This document shows, piece after piece, positions 8,295-16,983 of a stretch of DNA of 38,390 bases. The translations under genes were made by a program, and so were the position numbers. Origin of the DNA: Haloplasma contractile (GTDB lineage Bacteria; Bacillota_I; Bacilli_A; Haloplasmatales; Haloplasmataceae); NCBI GenBank assembly GCA_016841945.1, contig JAENYC010000032.1, positions 1 through 38,390 on the forward strand, in the 5' to 3' direction. Position 1 is the first letter of the stretch; each line of letters starts with the position of its first letter. The notes beneath the pieces are model-generated. The model did no database searches. It was not told the DNA's origin and was given only the letters and a program-made list of their open reading frames with translations.

Positions 8295-9554
8295 TTAATT
8301 ATTAAAAGTTAAATCACTTAAATGTGATAAAGTAATTTGATATTCTGACTCATCCCCAACATTATATGTAAACTCAGAAATATTACCTACAATATCAAAG
8401 TTTTTACCGGTTGGGAATAAAGATATATCAACAGGTGGATATAATTGAGCATCTACTCTAATTTCCACTTCCTGTCCACTTTGATCTTCAGCATAAACAC
8501 TATATGAACCATTGTTAGAGGTATAGGTGCTTTTTACTGTAAGATTTTCTAGTTTGACAAAAGTAGACTCTAACTCTTCACTAATTTGATCAATAGTGAT
8601 TAAATTAGGAGTAACTTCATTATCCATAGAAATTATTTCTATCTTTGTGGTTTTTATATCTGTTAATTCTAATAATCCATTATATTGAGATACATTTGCA
8701 GTAACTCTTACTTCATATCCTTCGATCAAACTATACATTGGCACATAACCAGCAAATATATATGCAGCATAACCATCCTGTTCGATAAATGCACAGTAAG
8801 TATTGGTCGCATAAACCCTAGTTATTATGCCGGATAACATTACATTTTTACCTAAATAATCATCTTGATTCTCTCTTAATTCCTTAATCGTAAGTTGCGT
8901 GGCAGTATTACTATAATCATATTCCGGGTCTAATTCTCCCCATATTCTTCTTCCTGTTTCCTGAGTTTTTAATTCCGCTGTATAAAATGTATTTGCATAA
9001 GGAGAACCTGCTAATCCTTTTGTTGTTGTATAAGCTTCTTCTACTAACTCTAAGTTCAATAATCTTCCATCATACCACACAAATGCTAAATAACGTGTTC
9101 CAGTAGAATCTAGTACTTCATCTTCTCTTTGTAATACAATTGTCTCTGCATTTGTCAACTTTTCACAAGTAAATCGAGATGCAGCTCTTCCCCATGGATC
9201 CAATTGTGCAGTTGATTCTGGTGTATCTATACCTAAAAATCTAACCGTAATTCTTTCTCCATTACTCATAAATCTTGCGGTATCACCATCTACACAACGC
9301 TCTAATGTGACTTCTCCTATTCCATCAGTTATAAAATCTTTACCTACATAATCTTGTTCTAAAGTAAAGTTGTCTGTGTATTCTGTCGTTAATTCTACTG
9401 GCGTACTATCCTCAGTCGTTGTTGTTAGCTCTGTTGTCGTCGTTATCACTTGTTCAGTTGTTGTCGTTGTATTCAAGTTACCTTGACAACTATATAATAA
9501 TACAATTAATAAAAATGAAACAAATGATAAGAGGAATTTTTTCTTATAAATCAT
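8295..9554 (-). CDS. Thermonuclease (SNase) lipoprotein with C-terminal OB-fold domains
   Basis: 419 residues. Lipoprotein signal LLYSC (Cys23), a Thr/Glu linker to about 50, an SNase domain (about 78-205), then OB-fold-like modules (about 218-415). The catalytic set is complete: VDGDT (Asp91), Arg105 in VRFLG, Asp110 and Glu113 in IDTPE. The Arg87 equivalent is Arg154 in STGTRYLAFVW, where one extra residue sits in the usual D-Y-G-R turn. It should be a calcium-dependent surface nuclease cutting DNA or RNA outside the cell. It is 58 bases after the importer binding-protein gene and 21 bases before the repeat lipoprotein, so a single operon is likely. The RBS is AGGTGATT. Domain order is reversed relative to the other SNase protein. 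Confidence 0.88.
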   Translation of the reverse strand: MIYKKKFLLSFVSFLLIVLLYSCQGNLNTTTTTEQVITTTTELTTTTEDSTPVELTTEYTDNFTLEQDYVGKDFITDGIGEVTLERCVDGDTARFMSNGERITVRFLGIDTPESTAQLDPWGRAASRFTCEKLTNAETIVLQREDEVLDSTGTRYLAFVWYDGRLLNLELVEEAYTTTKGLAGSPYANTFYTAELKTQETGRRIWGELDPEYDYSNTATQLTIKELRENQDDYLGKNVMLSGIITRVYATNTYCAFIEQDGYAAYIFAGYVPMYSLIEGYEVRVTANVSQYNGLLELTDIKTTKIEIISMDNEVTPNLITIDQISEELESTFVKLENLTVKSTYTSNNGSYSVYAEDQSGQEVEIRVDAQLYPPVDISLFPTGKNFDIVGNISEFTYNVGDESEYQITLSHLSDLTFNN

Positions 9555-9612
9555 ATTTAATCACCTATTCAAATGTTAAACAAGACTATGATGTTTAACT
9601 TATTATTATTAA

Positions 9613-10962
9613 CTACTCTTCTTGTAAATTCCAGATTGCATCTTCAATTGCAATTTGTGGTGTTAAACCACCAAATAATACATTACCTACAACCATATCA
9701 ACTTCATTACGCGCATTTGAAGAACCTACAAATGCTGGGTCATAGAACATATAATCAACTTGTTCAAAGGCTGCTTTTTCAGCCATTGCGATAGGGTCTG
9801 CAGGATTATTTAAGAAAGCTTGATAAGTTGGGTCATCTAATGCAGATAGTCTTACTGGAAGATATCCAGTTTGCATCGCCCAAGAAATAGTTGCTTCTTT
9901 ACTTGTCAAATGTTTTATTAATAACCAAGCTGCTAATTTTTCTTGTTCAGTACCATTAGCCATAATGGATATATTAGTACCTTGCTGTATAACAGCTTTA
10001 GTCGTTTCACTTTTTTGTGGAATTGGAGCAACACCAATTTCAAAAGCTCCATTTGCAGGCACATTATAAGTAACACCCGCTGTTGAACCTACTGTCATAT
10101 ATACATCTTGGTTTTTAAATGGTTCTGATGCATAGTTTTGTTCCCATTCTGCTGGTATAGTAAATAAACCGGCATCATGTTGACTTTCATAGTATGTTAA
10201 CATATTAATTGCTTCTTGATTTTCAAATAATAACTCACCGCTTGGACTAGTATATTGTCCACCCCATTGTCTTAACAATGTAATAAACAAGTTTGCTGAT
10301 GAATCATAAGCAAATCCCCATTTGCCTGTATCATTATAAATAGCTTGTGATACAGTTTCAACTTCATCCCATGTTGTTGGAACAGTCAATTCATTAGCAT
10401 CGAAATAGGTTTTGTTGTAGATTAAGATTTCTGTTGATTTATTAAATGGTAATCCATATGTTATGCCATTAAATTGTTGGTTTTCTTGTAAATATGCAGG
10501 AACAAAATCATTTAATTCTTCTGTAGTAAAACCAATCTCAGGATGATTAATATATGAATCTAAAGATACAACAGCATTTCCAGTTAAATAATCTGCTATA
10601 TGGTCTGGATATCCAATTAACATAGTAGGTGTATTACCTGTTACAATTGATTGTATTGTTTTTTCTCTTAAGCCATCGTAATCTCCTTGACTAAACACAT
10701 CAACTGTAACTTTTGGGTTATCTTCTTCAAATTCATCAATTAAGTCTACTAAGATACCTTCTTTAGTACCACCAAAAGCATGCCAGAAAGTTATCGTTAC
10801 TGGGTCTGTAATGGTTGTTCCCATCGGTTCTTCTGTTGTGGTCGTACCGCTTTGTTCAGTTGTTGTAGTCTCTTCTGTCGTAGTATCTACATCTACAGTA
10901 AGACTACAACCAGCAATCATAAAGCTAAATGAAATCGCAAATATCATTAAAACTTTTTTCAT
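9613..10962 (-). CDS. ABC importer extracellular binding lipoprotein (family 1, UgpB/MalE-like)
   Basis: 449 residues. Lipobox MIAGC (Cys19), a TTTEE-rich linker, then a family 1 solute-binding fold beginning with VTITFWHAFGG and continuing through YGLPFNKSTEILIYNKTYF, WAMQTGYLPVR and AEKAAF, the usual landmarks of CUT1 sugar or glycerol-3-phosphate binding proteins. It captures substrate for the permease pair encoded just upstream. The RBS is AGGAGG. The ligand cannot be read from sequence. CUT1 families carry oligosaccharides, sugar phosphates and glycerol-phosphate diesters. Cotranscription with a nuclease suggests a nucleic-acid-derived sugar, nucleoside or nucleotide, which is inference. 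Confidence 0.9.
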   Translation of the reverse strand: MKKVLMIFAISFSFMIAGCSLTVDVDTTTEETTTTEQSGTTTTEEPMGTTITDPVTITFWHAFGGTKEGILVDLIDEFEEDNPKVTVDVFSQGDYDGLREKTIQSIVTGNTPTMLIGYPDHIADYLTGNAVVSLDSYINHPEIGFTTEELNDFVPAYLQENQQFNGITYGLPFNKSTEILIYNKTYFDANELTVPTTWDEVETVSQAIYNDTGKWGFAYDSSANLFITLLRQWGGQYTSPSGELLFENQEAINMLTYYESQHDAGLFTIPAEWEQNYASEPFKNQDVYMTVGSTAGVTYNVPANGAFEIGVAPIPQKSETTKAVIQQGTNISIMANGTEQEKLAAWLLIKHLTSKEATISWAMQTGYLPVRLSALDDPTYQAFLNNPADPIAMAEKAAFEQVDYMFYDPAFVGSSNARNEVDMVVGNVLFGGLTPQIAIEDAIWNLQEE

Positions 10963-11026
10963 TCTTTATCCTCCTATTTATTTATTTCTAATTTATGTAA
11001 AGTACACTCATGACTTGGTGTACATT

Positions 11027-11899
11027 TTACCCTTTAATTCCACTACGTGATACACCACGCATTATTTGTTTTCTTAAAATCAAGAAAATAAATAGAATTG
11101 GAACTGTTACTATTGTACTAGCAGCCATCTGCATGTTTCTCGCAGGTCGGCTATCAACAGTAAATGCGGTATTTAATCCATTGGTTATTAGTCGCATCGA
11201 AACATCGTTTGTAACTAAGTTAGGCCAAATATAAGCATTCCATGCTCCTAATGCATTTAATATGGTAATCGTTACAATAGTAGGAGAAGCGATTGGAATC
11301 ATAATTCGCCATAAATACTTAAAATCACTCGTTCCATCTACTTTAGCAGCATAATATAATTCATCAGGTATTTTCTTAAACGCTTGTCTTAAGAAGAATA
11401 TGTAAAAAACACTTGTCATAAACGGAACAATCAATGCTTGATATTGATTTATCCAACCAAATTTTGATACCGTTACGAAGTTAGTGATAATTAACATCTC
11501 TCCTGGAATCATCATTGTTGATAATAAAGCCGCAAATAAGAAATCTCTTCCTTTAAATGATAAACGAGAAAAAGCAAATGCGGATAAAATGGTTGTTATC
11601 AATGTACCCAATGTAGAGAAAAAAGATACAATGAGTGTATTTTTAAAGAATAAATCAAATCTTGCTTGTTGATTATAAGTAAAGGCTGATTCACCTGGTT
11701 CTTTACTTAAGAAGTTAGACCACGCAAATTCTTTTGGAAATAGAGACGGTGGAATCAACTCAATTTCAGCCTGGGTTTTCAATGCTGTAACAAGCATCCA
11801 ATAAAATGGAATTATAATAAATATTGCAAATACAACAAGGAATAAATATATTGTTATTTTTGAAACTATACGAGATAATTTATAATTATTTTCTTTCAT
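11027..11899 (-). CDS. CUT1-type ABC importer permease 2 (UgpE/MalG-like)
   Basis: 290 residues with six predicted membrane segments, starting IYLFLVVFAIFIIIPFYWMLVTALK. The EAA loop that docks on the ATPase reads YYAAKVDGTSDFKYLWRIMIPIASP. The C-terminus LRKQIMRGVSRSGIKG is typical of the MalG/UgpE branch. The ATG at 11899 is preferred over GTG at 11908 because AAGGTGAT then lies at normal spacing. The gap to the permease 1 gene is 10 bases. It forms the translocation channel with permease 1. Confidence 0.92.
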   Translation of the reverse strand: MKENNYKLSRIVSKITIYLFLVVFAIFIIIPFYWMLVTALKTQAEIELIPPSLFPKEFAWSNFLSKEPGESAFTYNQQARFDLFFKNTLIVSFFSTLGTLITTILSAFAFSRLSFKGRDFLFAALLSTMMIPGEMLIITNFVTVSKFGWINQYQALIVPFMTSVFYIFFLRQAFKKIPDELYYAAKVDGTSDFKYLWRIMIPIASPTIVTITILNALGAWNAYIWPNLVTNDVSMRLITNGLNTAFTVDSRPARNMQMAASTIVTVPILFIFLILRKQIMRGVSRSGIKG

Positions 11900-11909
11900 A
11901 TGCATCACC

Positions 11910-13409
11910 TTAATAATGTACTCTCTTACTACTTACTTTCATTTGTAAGTAAGTAAACGTAAGAATGACTAGAAATAGTATTACAGAACCAGCCGAAGCC
12001 CTTGCAATATTACCTGGTTCTCCATAATTATTTAGATAGTTATATATATACCATACGAAGGTTCCAGCTGCACCATAATTTCCAGTTGGTCCAGCGTTAT
12101 TACCAAACATAGCGATAACTGATGCATAAGCCTTAAAAGCACCTATACATGATGTAATGGTAATATAAAGAATAAATGGAGACAATAAAGGTACTGTGAT
12201 TTTTCTAAAGACTCTAAATCGATTGGCTGCATCGACTTTGGCAGCTTGATAATATTGCTTATCTATTCCTTGAATTCCTGCTAAGAATACCATAATTTTA
12301 AATGGTAAAGCAGACCAAATTGTATACACCATAAGCGCAAACATAATATGAAAATCTTCTGCCCCAGGTCCAATCCAATTAATACTTTGTTGTGTAATGA
12401 CATTGATTAATCCATGATCTTGATTAAATAACATACTAAATACCATACCAATCGCTATCACATTTGTTACGTATGGTAAAAAGAATATGGTTTGGAAAAA
12501 CCCTTGTAATTTTTTTATAGAGTTTAGGAATACAGCAATTAATAATGAAATAAGGACTGATATTGGAACTGAAACAAATACAATAATAAATGTATTAATA
12601 AACGGTCTCCAAAAACCTTGTTTATGGTTCCATATAGCTTTTAACACACTGCCATATCTTTCTACATAACGAGGATGAACTTTAAAAATATCAATATAAT
12701 AATTTAAGCCTAATCCTAAATATTCACCAGTTAAATAATTAAGTTTAACCTTAAATGACATAATAAATGTGTTATATAATGGATAAATTAAGAAAATTAA
12801 AATTAATATTAATGCTGGTGTTAAGTAAATATAAGCATGTGCCGCATCATAGATATCATTTTTATTTTCTTTATAATATCTTTTATAAACTTTAGGTATT
12901 ATTAAATTAAGTACAAAAGATAATGGTTTAATAATAAATGTTTTTATAAAATAAAATACATATTTTAAAACATATTGATAAATTGGTTTTGTAATAAAAC
13001 TTAAGAAATTAAGATTATAAATCCATATAAATATATTACCAATACCTGTTATAACTAATTTGATCATTTCAATTGCTACTGAGAAAATAAACACAACAAT
13101 AACTAAAGTTTTCTTGAATTTTTTATTATAAAACTTTATATATGATTGAATATATTTATTATTTACTGGTATTTTACTAACGACTTCTTTCCTTATAATA
13201 ACCTCTATACCTTTTATCAATATATCAATAATAAATACTGGAAAAGATAATAAGAATAAAAGGGTAAAAAGAAATAGCTTAGTAATACCAATAAAGATTT
13301 TTAATATTTTTTTTCCTAAATGAATTATTTTTTCTACGACCCAATTCATTATAGCCTTAAAAATACCGCCCGTTTCCTGTTGTTTATTAATATCTCTAGT
13401 TTCATTCAT
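11910..13409 (-). CDS. CUT1-type ABC importer permease 1 (UgpA/MalF-like) with long N-terminal extension
   Basis: 499 residues, against roughly 290-310 for ordinary UgpA-type permeases. The family core starts at about residue 190 (YIYLTPALILILIFLIYPLYNTF) and includes the EAA loop YYQAAKVDAANRFRVFRKITVP at about 385-410. The first 190 residues are Lys/Ile/Phe-rich with several hydrophobic or amphipathic stretches (about 35-70, 100-130, 150-180), no motif I recognise, and base composition even more A/T-rich than the rest. MalF also has extra N-terminal segments, but this extension looks unrelated. The gene overlaps the ATPase gene by eight bases, implying translational coupling. Confidence 0.88.
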   Translation of the reverse strand: MNETRDINKQQETGGIFKAIMNWVVEKIIHLGKKILKIFIGITKLFLFTLLFLLSFPVFIIDILIKGIEVIIRKEVVSKIPVNNKYIQSYIKFYNKKFKKTLVIVVFIFSVAIEMIKLVITGIGNIFIWIYNLNFLSFITKPIYQYVLKYVFYFIKTFIIKPLSFVLNLIIPKVYKRYYKENKNDIYDAAHAYIYLTPALILILIFLIYPLYNTFIMSFKVKLNYLTGEYLGLGLNYYIDIFKVHPRYVERYGSVLKAIWNHKQGFWRPFINTFIIVFVSVPISVLISLLIAVFLNSIKKLQGFFQTIFFLPYVTNVIAIGMVFSMLFNQDHGLINVITQQSINWIGPGAEDFHIMFALMVYTIWSALPFKIMVFLAGIQGIDKQYYQAAKVDAANRFRVFRKITVPLLSPFILYITITSCIGAFKAYASVIAMFGNNAGPTGNYGAAGTFVWYIYNYLNNYGEPGNIARASAGSVILFLVILTFTYLQMKVSSKRVHY

Positions 13410-14457
13410 ATTTTATAATAGCTCCATTCTTAGGATTAAAAATATGAACACCTCTACGTCTTAAACTAACTTTAACATCTTGGCCAGGAACCAAACGATA
13501 TTCTGAATCAATGAATGCACGTACTTGTTGTTCACCCAATTTAAAACGAATTAATGTATCTCTACCGATTGTTTCTACGTTTTCTATATGAATTTCAAAT
13601 CCATTTTCATCTAAGGTAAATGCTTCAGGGCGTAACCCAACATCAACTATTTCTAATGGTTCTTCTAATTTCTGAACTAATGGATATATATCATTTCCAT
13701 CAATAATTAAACGCCCATCCTTGACATCACCTTGAAGAATATTGATAGGTGGATTACCTAAAAATTTAGCAACAAATTTATTAATAGGGTCATTATACAA
13801 TTCTTGAGGCTCATCAACTTGTTGTACAAGACCTTCTTTCATTACGATAATTTGATCTGATATACTCATTGCTTCTTCTTGATCATGTGTAACAAAAACT
13901 GTAGTAATCCCTGTTTCTTGTTGTATACGTTTAATTTCTTCACGTGTCTCTAAGCGTAGGCGAGCGTCTAGATTAGATAATGGTTCATCTAATAATAATA
14001 TTCTTGGCTTTTTAGCAAGTGCTCTAGCTATTGCTACACGTTGTTGTTGTCCTCCTGATAATTGTGATGGTTTTCTTTTCATTAATTTTTCAATTTGAAC
14101 TAATTTAGCCATTTCAAAAGCGATTTGTTTGGCTTGTTTCCTTGGAACTTTTACATTTTCTAAAGGGAACATGATGTTTTGTTCTACCGTCATATGTGGA
14201 TACAATGCATAATTTTGAAATACTAATCCAATCCCTCTTTTTTCTGGTGGTAAATCAGTCACTTCTTCATCACCAAAAAAGATTTTCCCTCTTGTTGGAT
14301 TATGTAGACCAGCTAACATAAATAGTGTTGTAGATTTCCCACAACCAGATGGTCCTAAAAGACCTGTTAGCTTGCCTGATGGGAAAACAACTGTCATATT
14401 ATCTACTGCAACTGTATCAGTAAATATTTTTGTTAATCCTTCTAACCTAACTTCCAT
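13402..14457 (-). CDS. CUT1-type ABC importer ATPase (UgpC/MsmX/MalK family)
   Basis: 351 residues. Walker A GPSGCGKS, Q-loop VFQNYALYP, signature LSGGQQQRVAIARAL, Walker B ILLLDEP, D-loop SNLDARLR and H-loop VTHDQEEAM are all canonical. The C-terminal 110 residues are the MalK-type regulatory (TOBE) domain, beginning after KFLGNPPINIL. It energises import through the two permeases encoded next. It is the first gene of the operon, with RBS AAAGGAG, and overlaps permease 1. MsmX-type ATPases can serve several importers, so it may act more widely. Confidence 0.93.
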   Translation of the reverse strand: MEVRLEGLTKIFTDTVAVDNMTVVFPSGKLTGLLGPSGCGKSTTLFMLAGLHNPTRGKIFFGDEEVTDLPPEKRGIGLVFQNYALYPHMTVEQNIMFPLENVKVPRKQAKQIAFEMAKLVQIEKLMKRKPSQLSGGQQQRVAIARALAKKPRILLLDEPLSNLDARLRLETREEIKRIQQETGITTVFVTHDQEEAMSISDQIIVMKEGLVQQVDEPQELYNDPINKFVAKFLGNPPINILQGDVKDGRLIIDGNDIYPLVQKLEEPLEIVDVGLRPEAFTLDENGFEIHIENVETIGRDTLIRFKLGEQQVRAFIDSEYRLVPGQDVKVSLRRRGVHIFNPKNGAIIKYE

Positions 14458-14877
14458 TAGACATTTCTCCTTTTAATATAATAAAACATACAAACATGCA
14501 CATACACTTTTAATTATAATGGAATATAAAACAAAATTCTACAATATTATGAATATTAATTAAGAATAAACAAAATATTAATCTCTTAGATGATGTATAT
14601 CTTTAAATTTATTAAATATAAGGTTTAAATATAAAGTTTTCCTATTTCTATTATAATATATTCCAATTTAAAGAAAATAAAAAGGACTTCATATTACCAT
14701 AAAAAGTCCTGTGTGCATGCTAAAAAATGTGTGAATCGTATGTAAAAATATTTAAATTAATGGTTTGATTATTAATTTTCACATACATATTTATCACCAT
14801 TTTCTAATCACTAGTGTACTATTAATTATAATATAATTAATTAGTAAAGTAAATACTTATGACTCAATTTTCTTATT
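14458..14877. other. 420-bp intergenic region between ackA and the importer operon
   Basis: Very A/T-rich, with no ORF worth calling. For the importer operon a TATAAT lies on the minus strand at 14518-14513, about 55 bases before the start, but no good -35 is seen; it may depend on an activator. GGAATATA (14521-14528) and TATATTCC (14657-14664) form widely spaced inverted copies. The ackA terminator is at 14683-14710. The stretch 14735-14800 has loose inverted repeats of uncertain meaning. Confidence 0.5.
14683..14710 (-). terminator. Terminator after acetate kinase
   Basis: AGGACTT...AAGTCCT, a 7-bp stem with a 14-base loop, followed on the minus strand by TTTTTATTTT. It lies about 170 bases beyond the ackA stop. 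Confidence 0.6.
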
Positions 14878-16062
14878 TTATTGACTAGTCAGTCGAATTA
14901 CATTTCTTGCAATCATCACTTCTTCATTTGTAGGAACAACAAAGCATTTTATTTCTGATTTTTTTGTAGAAATTAATCTCTCAATTCCTCGTACATCATT
15001 TAAATTCTTATCTAAATCTATATTTAAAACAGTAAGTCGTTCGACAATTTCTTGCCTTGTTTGCGATGAGTTTTCACCAATTCCTCCAGTAAATGCAATC
15101 GCATCAGCACCACCTAATAAGACATGATAACTCGCTATATAAGATGCTATTTTACGTGTATACATATTTTGGGCTAATATACAACGTTTGTTACCATTTT
15201 TAATTCCTTCTTCTATTTCTCTTGAATCATTACTAATACCACTAATTCCTAACAAGCCAGATTTTTTATTTAAGTCATTTTCAATTTCAGTAATTGTTTT
15301 ATTGGTTTTATTAATCATAAATGGAATAATCGCTGGGTCAATATCACCACTTCTAGTTCCCATGATTAAACCTGTTAGCGGTGTAAATCCCATTGTTGTA
15401 TCTATTGATTTTCCGTTTTTTACAGCACAAATACTTCCACCATTGCCTAAATGACATACAATGACATTTGCATTTTCTTTACCTAATAATTTGGATACTC
15501 TATTTGATACATATTCATGTGAGGTACCATGAAAACCGTATTTTCTAATCCCATATTTTTCATACCATTCATATGGAACACCATATAGAAAAGCTTCTTT
15601 TGCCATTGACTGATGAAATGCTGTATCAAAAACAGCAATTGATGGAACATTGGGCAATAATTTTTGAAATATTTTAATCCCTGTTAAATTATGAGGATTG
15701 TGTAGTGGTGCTAATTCTTTTAATACATCGATTTCTTTTATCACTTCATCATCAATGATTACAGAATCATTAAATTTCTCACCACCATGAACTACCCTGT
15801 GTCCAATTCCTTTAATTTCTTTTAAATCTTTAATGACTTTTGATGCAGTTAAGCTTTCAACTAATAATTGTACTGCTTTTTCATGGTTTAAGATCGAAAC
15901 CACATTTTTTTCTTTAATTTGCTGTGCTTTAAAATTAAAAATCGCATCATTTTTACCAATACGCTCAAAATTTCCTTCTGCTAAAGTGATTTCTTCGGGC
16001 ATATCGATTAATTTAAATTTTAATGAAGAACTACCTGCGTTTACTGATAAAACTTTTTTCAC
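14878..16062 (-). CDS. ackA: Acetate kinase
   Basis: 394 residues, the normal family length. Signatures: VLSVNAGSSSLKFKL (phosphate-binding, first half), HRVVHGGE (substrate Arg and His), FDTAFHQSM (catalytic Asp), HGTSHEYV, HLGNGGSICAV, TPLTGLIMGTRSGDIDP and FTGGIGENS. It interconverts acetyl phosphate plus ADP with acetate plus ATP. The GTG at 16062 is preferred over GTG at 16071: AAGGTGAT then has proper spacing and the N-terminus becomes the typical MKKVLSVNAG. It is monocistronic, with its own consensus promoter and a terminator. No phosphotransacetylase gene is in the window. Confidence 0.97.
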   Translation of the reverse strand: MKKVLSVNAGSSSLKFKLIDMPEEITLAEGNFERIGKNDAIFNFKAQQIKEKNVVSILNHEKAVQLLVESLTASKVIKDLKEIKGIGHRVVHGGEKFNDSVIIDDEVIKEIDVLKELAPLHNPHNLTGIKIFQKLLPNVPSIAVFDTAFHQSMAKEAFLYGVPYEWYEKYGIRKYGFHGTSHEYVSNRVSKLLGKENANVIVCHLGNGGSICAVKNGKSIDTTMGFTPLTGLIMGTRSGDIDPAIIPFMINKTNKTITEIENDLNKKSGLLGISGISNDSREIEEGIKNGNKRCILAQNMYTRKIASYIASYHVLLGGADAIAFTGGIGENSSQTRQEIVERLTVLNIDLDKNLNDVRGIERLISTKKSEIKCFVVPTNEEVMIARNVIRLTSQ

Positions 16063-16091
16063 ATTTATCACCTTCTTCTTTTTTCATAATC

Positions 16092-16120
16092 AGTATAATG
16101 TACACAAATCTAAATGTCAA
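16092..16120 (-). promoter_or_regulatory. Promoter of ackA
   Basis: On the minus strand: TTGACA (16120-16115), 17-base spacer, TATACT (16097-16092), the same hexamers as the thiolase promoters. It sits between the upstream operon's terminator and ackA, about 30 bases before the start. Confidence 0.8.
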
Positions 16121-16126
16121 TAACTA

Positions 16127-16156
16127 GATAAAGAACCTACTCGTAGGTTCTTTATC
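16127..16156 (-). terminator. Terminator ending the thiolase/LIV importer operon
   Basis: Fourteen-base arms GATAAAGAACCTAC/GTAGGTTCTTTATC separated by two bases. It overlaps the stop codon of the alpha/beta hydrolase. There is no long T tract, so termination may be partial. Confidence 0.6.
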
Positions 16157-16970
16157 ATAAGAGAGAGACATTGGTATTACTATTGAAAAAACCATTGATT
16201 AAACTTATGAAAATCGTCGGATTTTCATACATTGAAGCATGTCCACATCTTGGTATAATGACTAACTTTGAATTTTTCATTTTTTGATGTAAAAAACGTT
16301 GTTCAGGTAAAGGGGTTAAATAATCATTTTCAGCACCAACTATTAAAGATGGAACTTCTATCGTATGAACCCGATTTCTTACATCAAATCCTTCAGCGCT
16401 TTTTATTAAACGAATCATCGCATCAAGAAATGGTTTTTGAAACACATTATTTAATAATTTTTCTCTATTTTTCATCCATTCAATATTCTCGGTATAAAAT
16501 TCTGGTGAATAAATGACAGGAATCGTGACTTTATAAAAGGTATTTGCATCATAAGTTTCAGCTGCTTTTATCCATCCTCTTCCTATATCACGGAGCCAAG
16601 GTGATGTATAACTTGCTGTGTTAAATATCATTAACTTATCAAGTTTATCTTGATATTTTATGGAAAACTCAAGGGCTACTTCTCCACCATAAGATATGCC
16701 TACAATATTGGCTTTATCTAATCCTAAATGATTGATTAAATCGTTGATTAAATCAACTTGAAGGTCTATTTTATATTCTTCTTCAATCAATTTTTCACTT
16801 TGGCCTTGATCAAAGAAATCAACTAATATGATTTGATTATCTTTAAATGAATCTAAAAAGATCTTCCAACTTAGAGTAGACATCATTATTCCATTTAAGA
16901 TGATAAGTGGTTTGCCTTCACCATATACTTCGTAATATACTTTTTTATTGTTGAATTTAAAATATGACAT
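16155..16970 (-). CDS. Alpha/beta hydrolase (esterase-like), operon end
   Basis: 271 residues. Nucleophile elbow GISYGG (Ser), acid in VGAENDYLTP (Asp) and His in RCGHASMYENP form a complete triad; the oxyanion segment is ILNGIMMS. The first ATG of the open frame (17048) lies deep inside the CoA-transferase gene. The ATG at 16970 has AGAGGTG at good spacing and starts the conserved fold (YFKFNNKKVYYEVYGEGKPLIIL). It follows the CoA-transferase gene by 13 bases. Probably a carboxylesterase or acyl-thioesterase; the substrate is unknown. Confidence 0.87.
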   Translation of the reverse strand: MSYFKFNNKKVYYEVYGEGKPLIILNGIMMSTLSWKIFLDSFKDNQIILVDFFDQGQSEKLIEEEYKIDLQVDLINDLINHLGLDKANIVGISYGGEVALEFSIKYQDKLDKLMIFNTASYTSPWLRDIGRGWIKAAETYDANTFYKVTIPVIYSPEFYTENIEWMKNREKLLNNVFQKPFLDAMIRLIKSAEGFDVRNRVHTIEVPSLIVGAENDYLTPLPEQRFLHQKMKNSKLVIIPRCGHASMYENPTIFISLINGFFNSNTNVSLL

Positions 16971-16983
16971 CACAACACCTCTT

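Noticed and set aside
9575-9599. Hairpin between importer binding protein and SNase gene as an operon-ending terminator
   Set aside because: Eight-base AT-rich stem with no T tract; spacing and function argue for continued transcription, perhaps with partial attenuation.
9573-11234. Plus-strand open frames opposite the importer genes
   Set aside because: They lie antisense to clearly coding minus-strand genes, have low-complexity or unlikely protein sequence and no convincing RBS.
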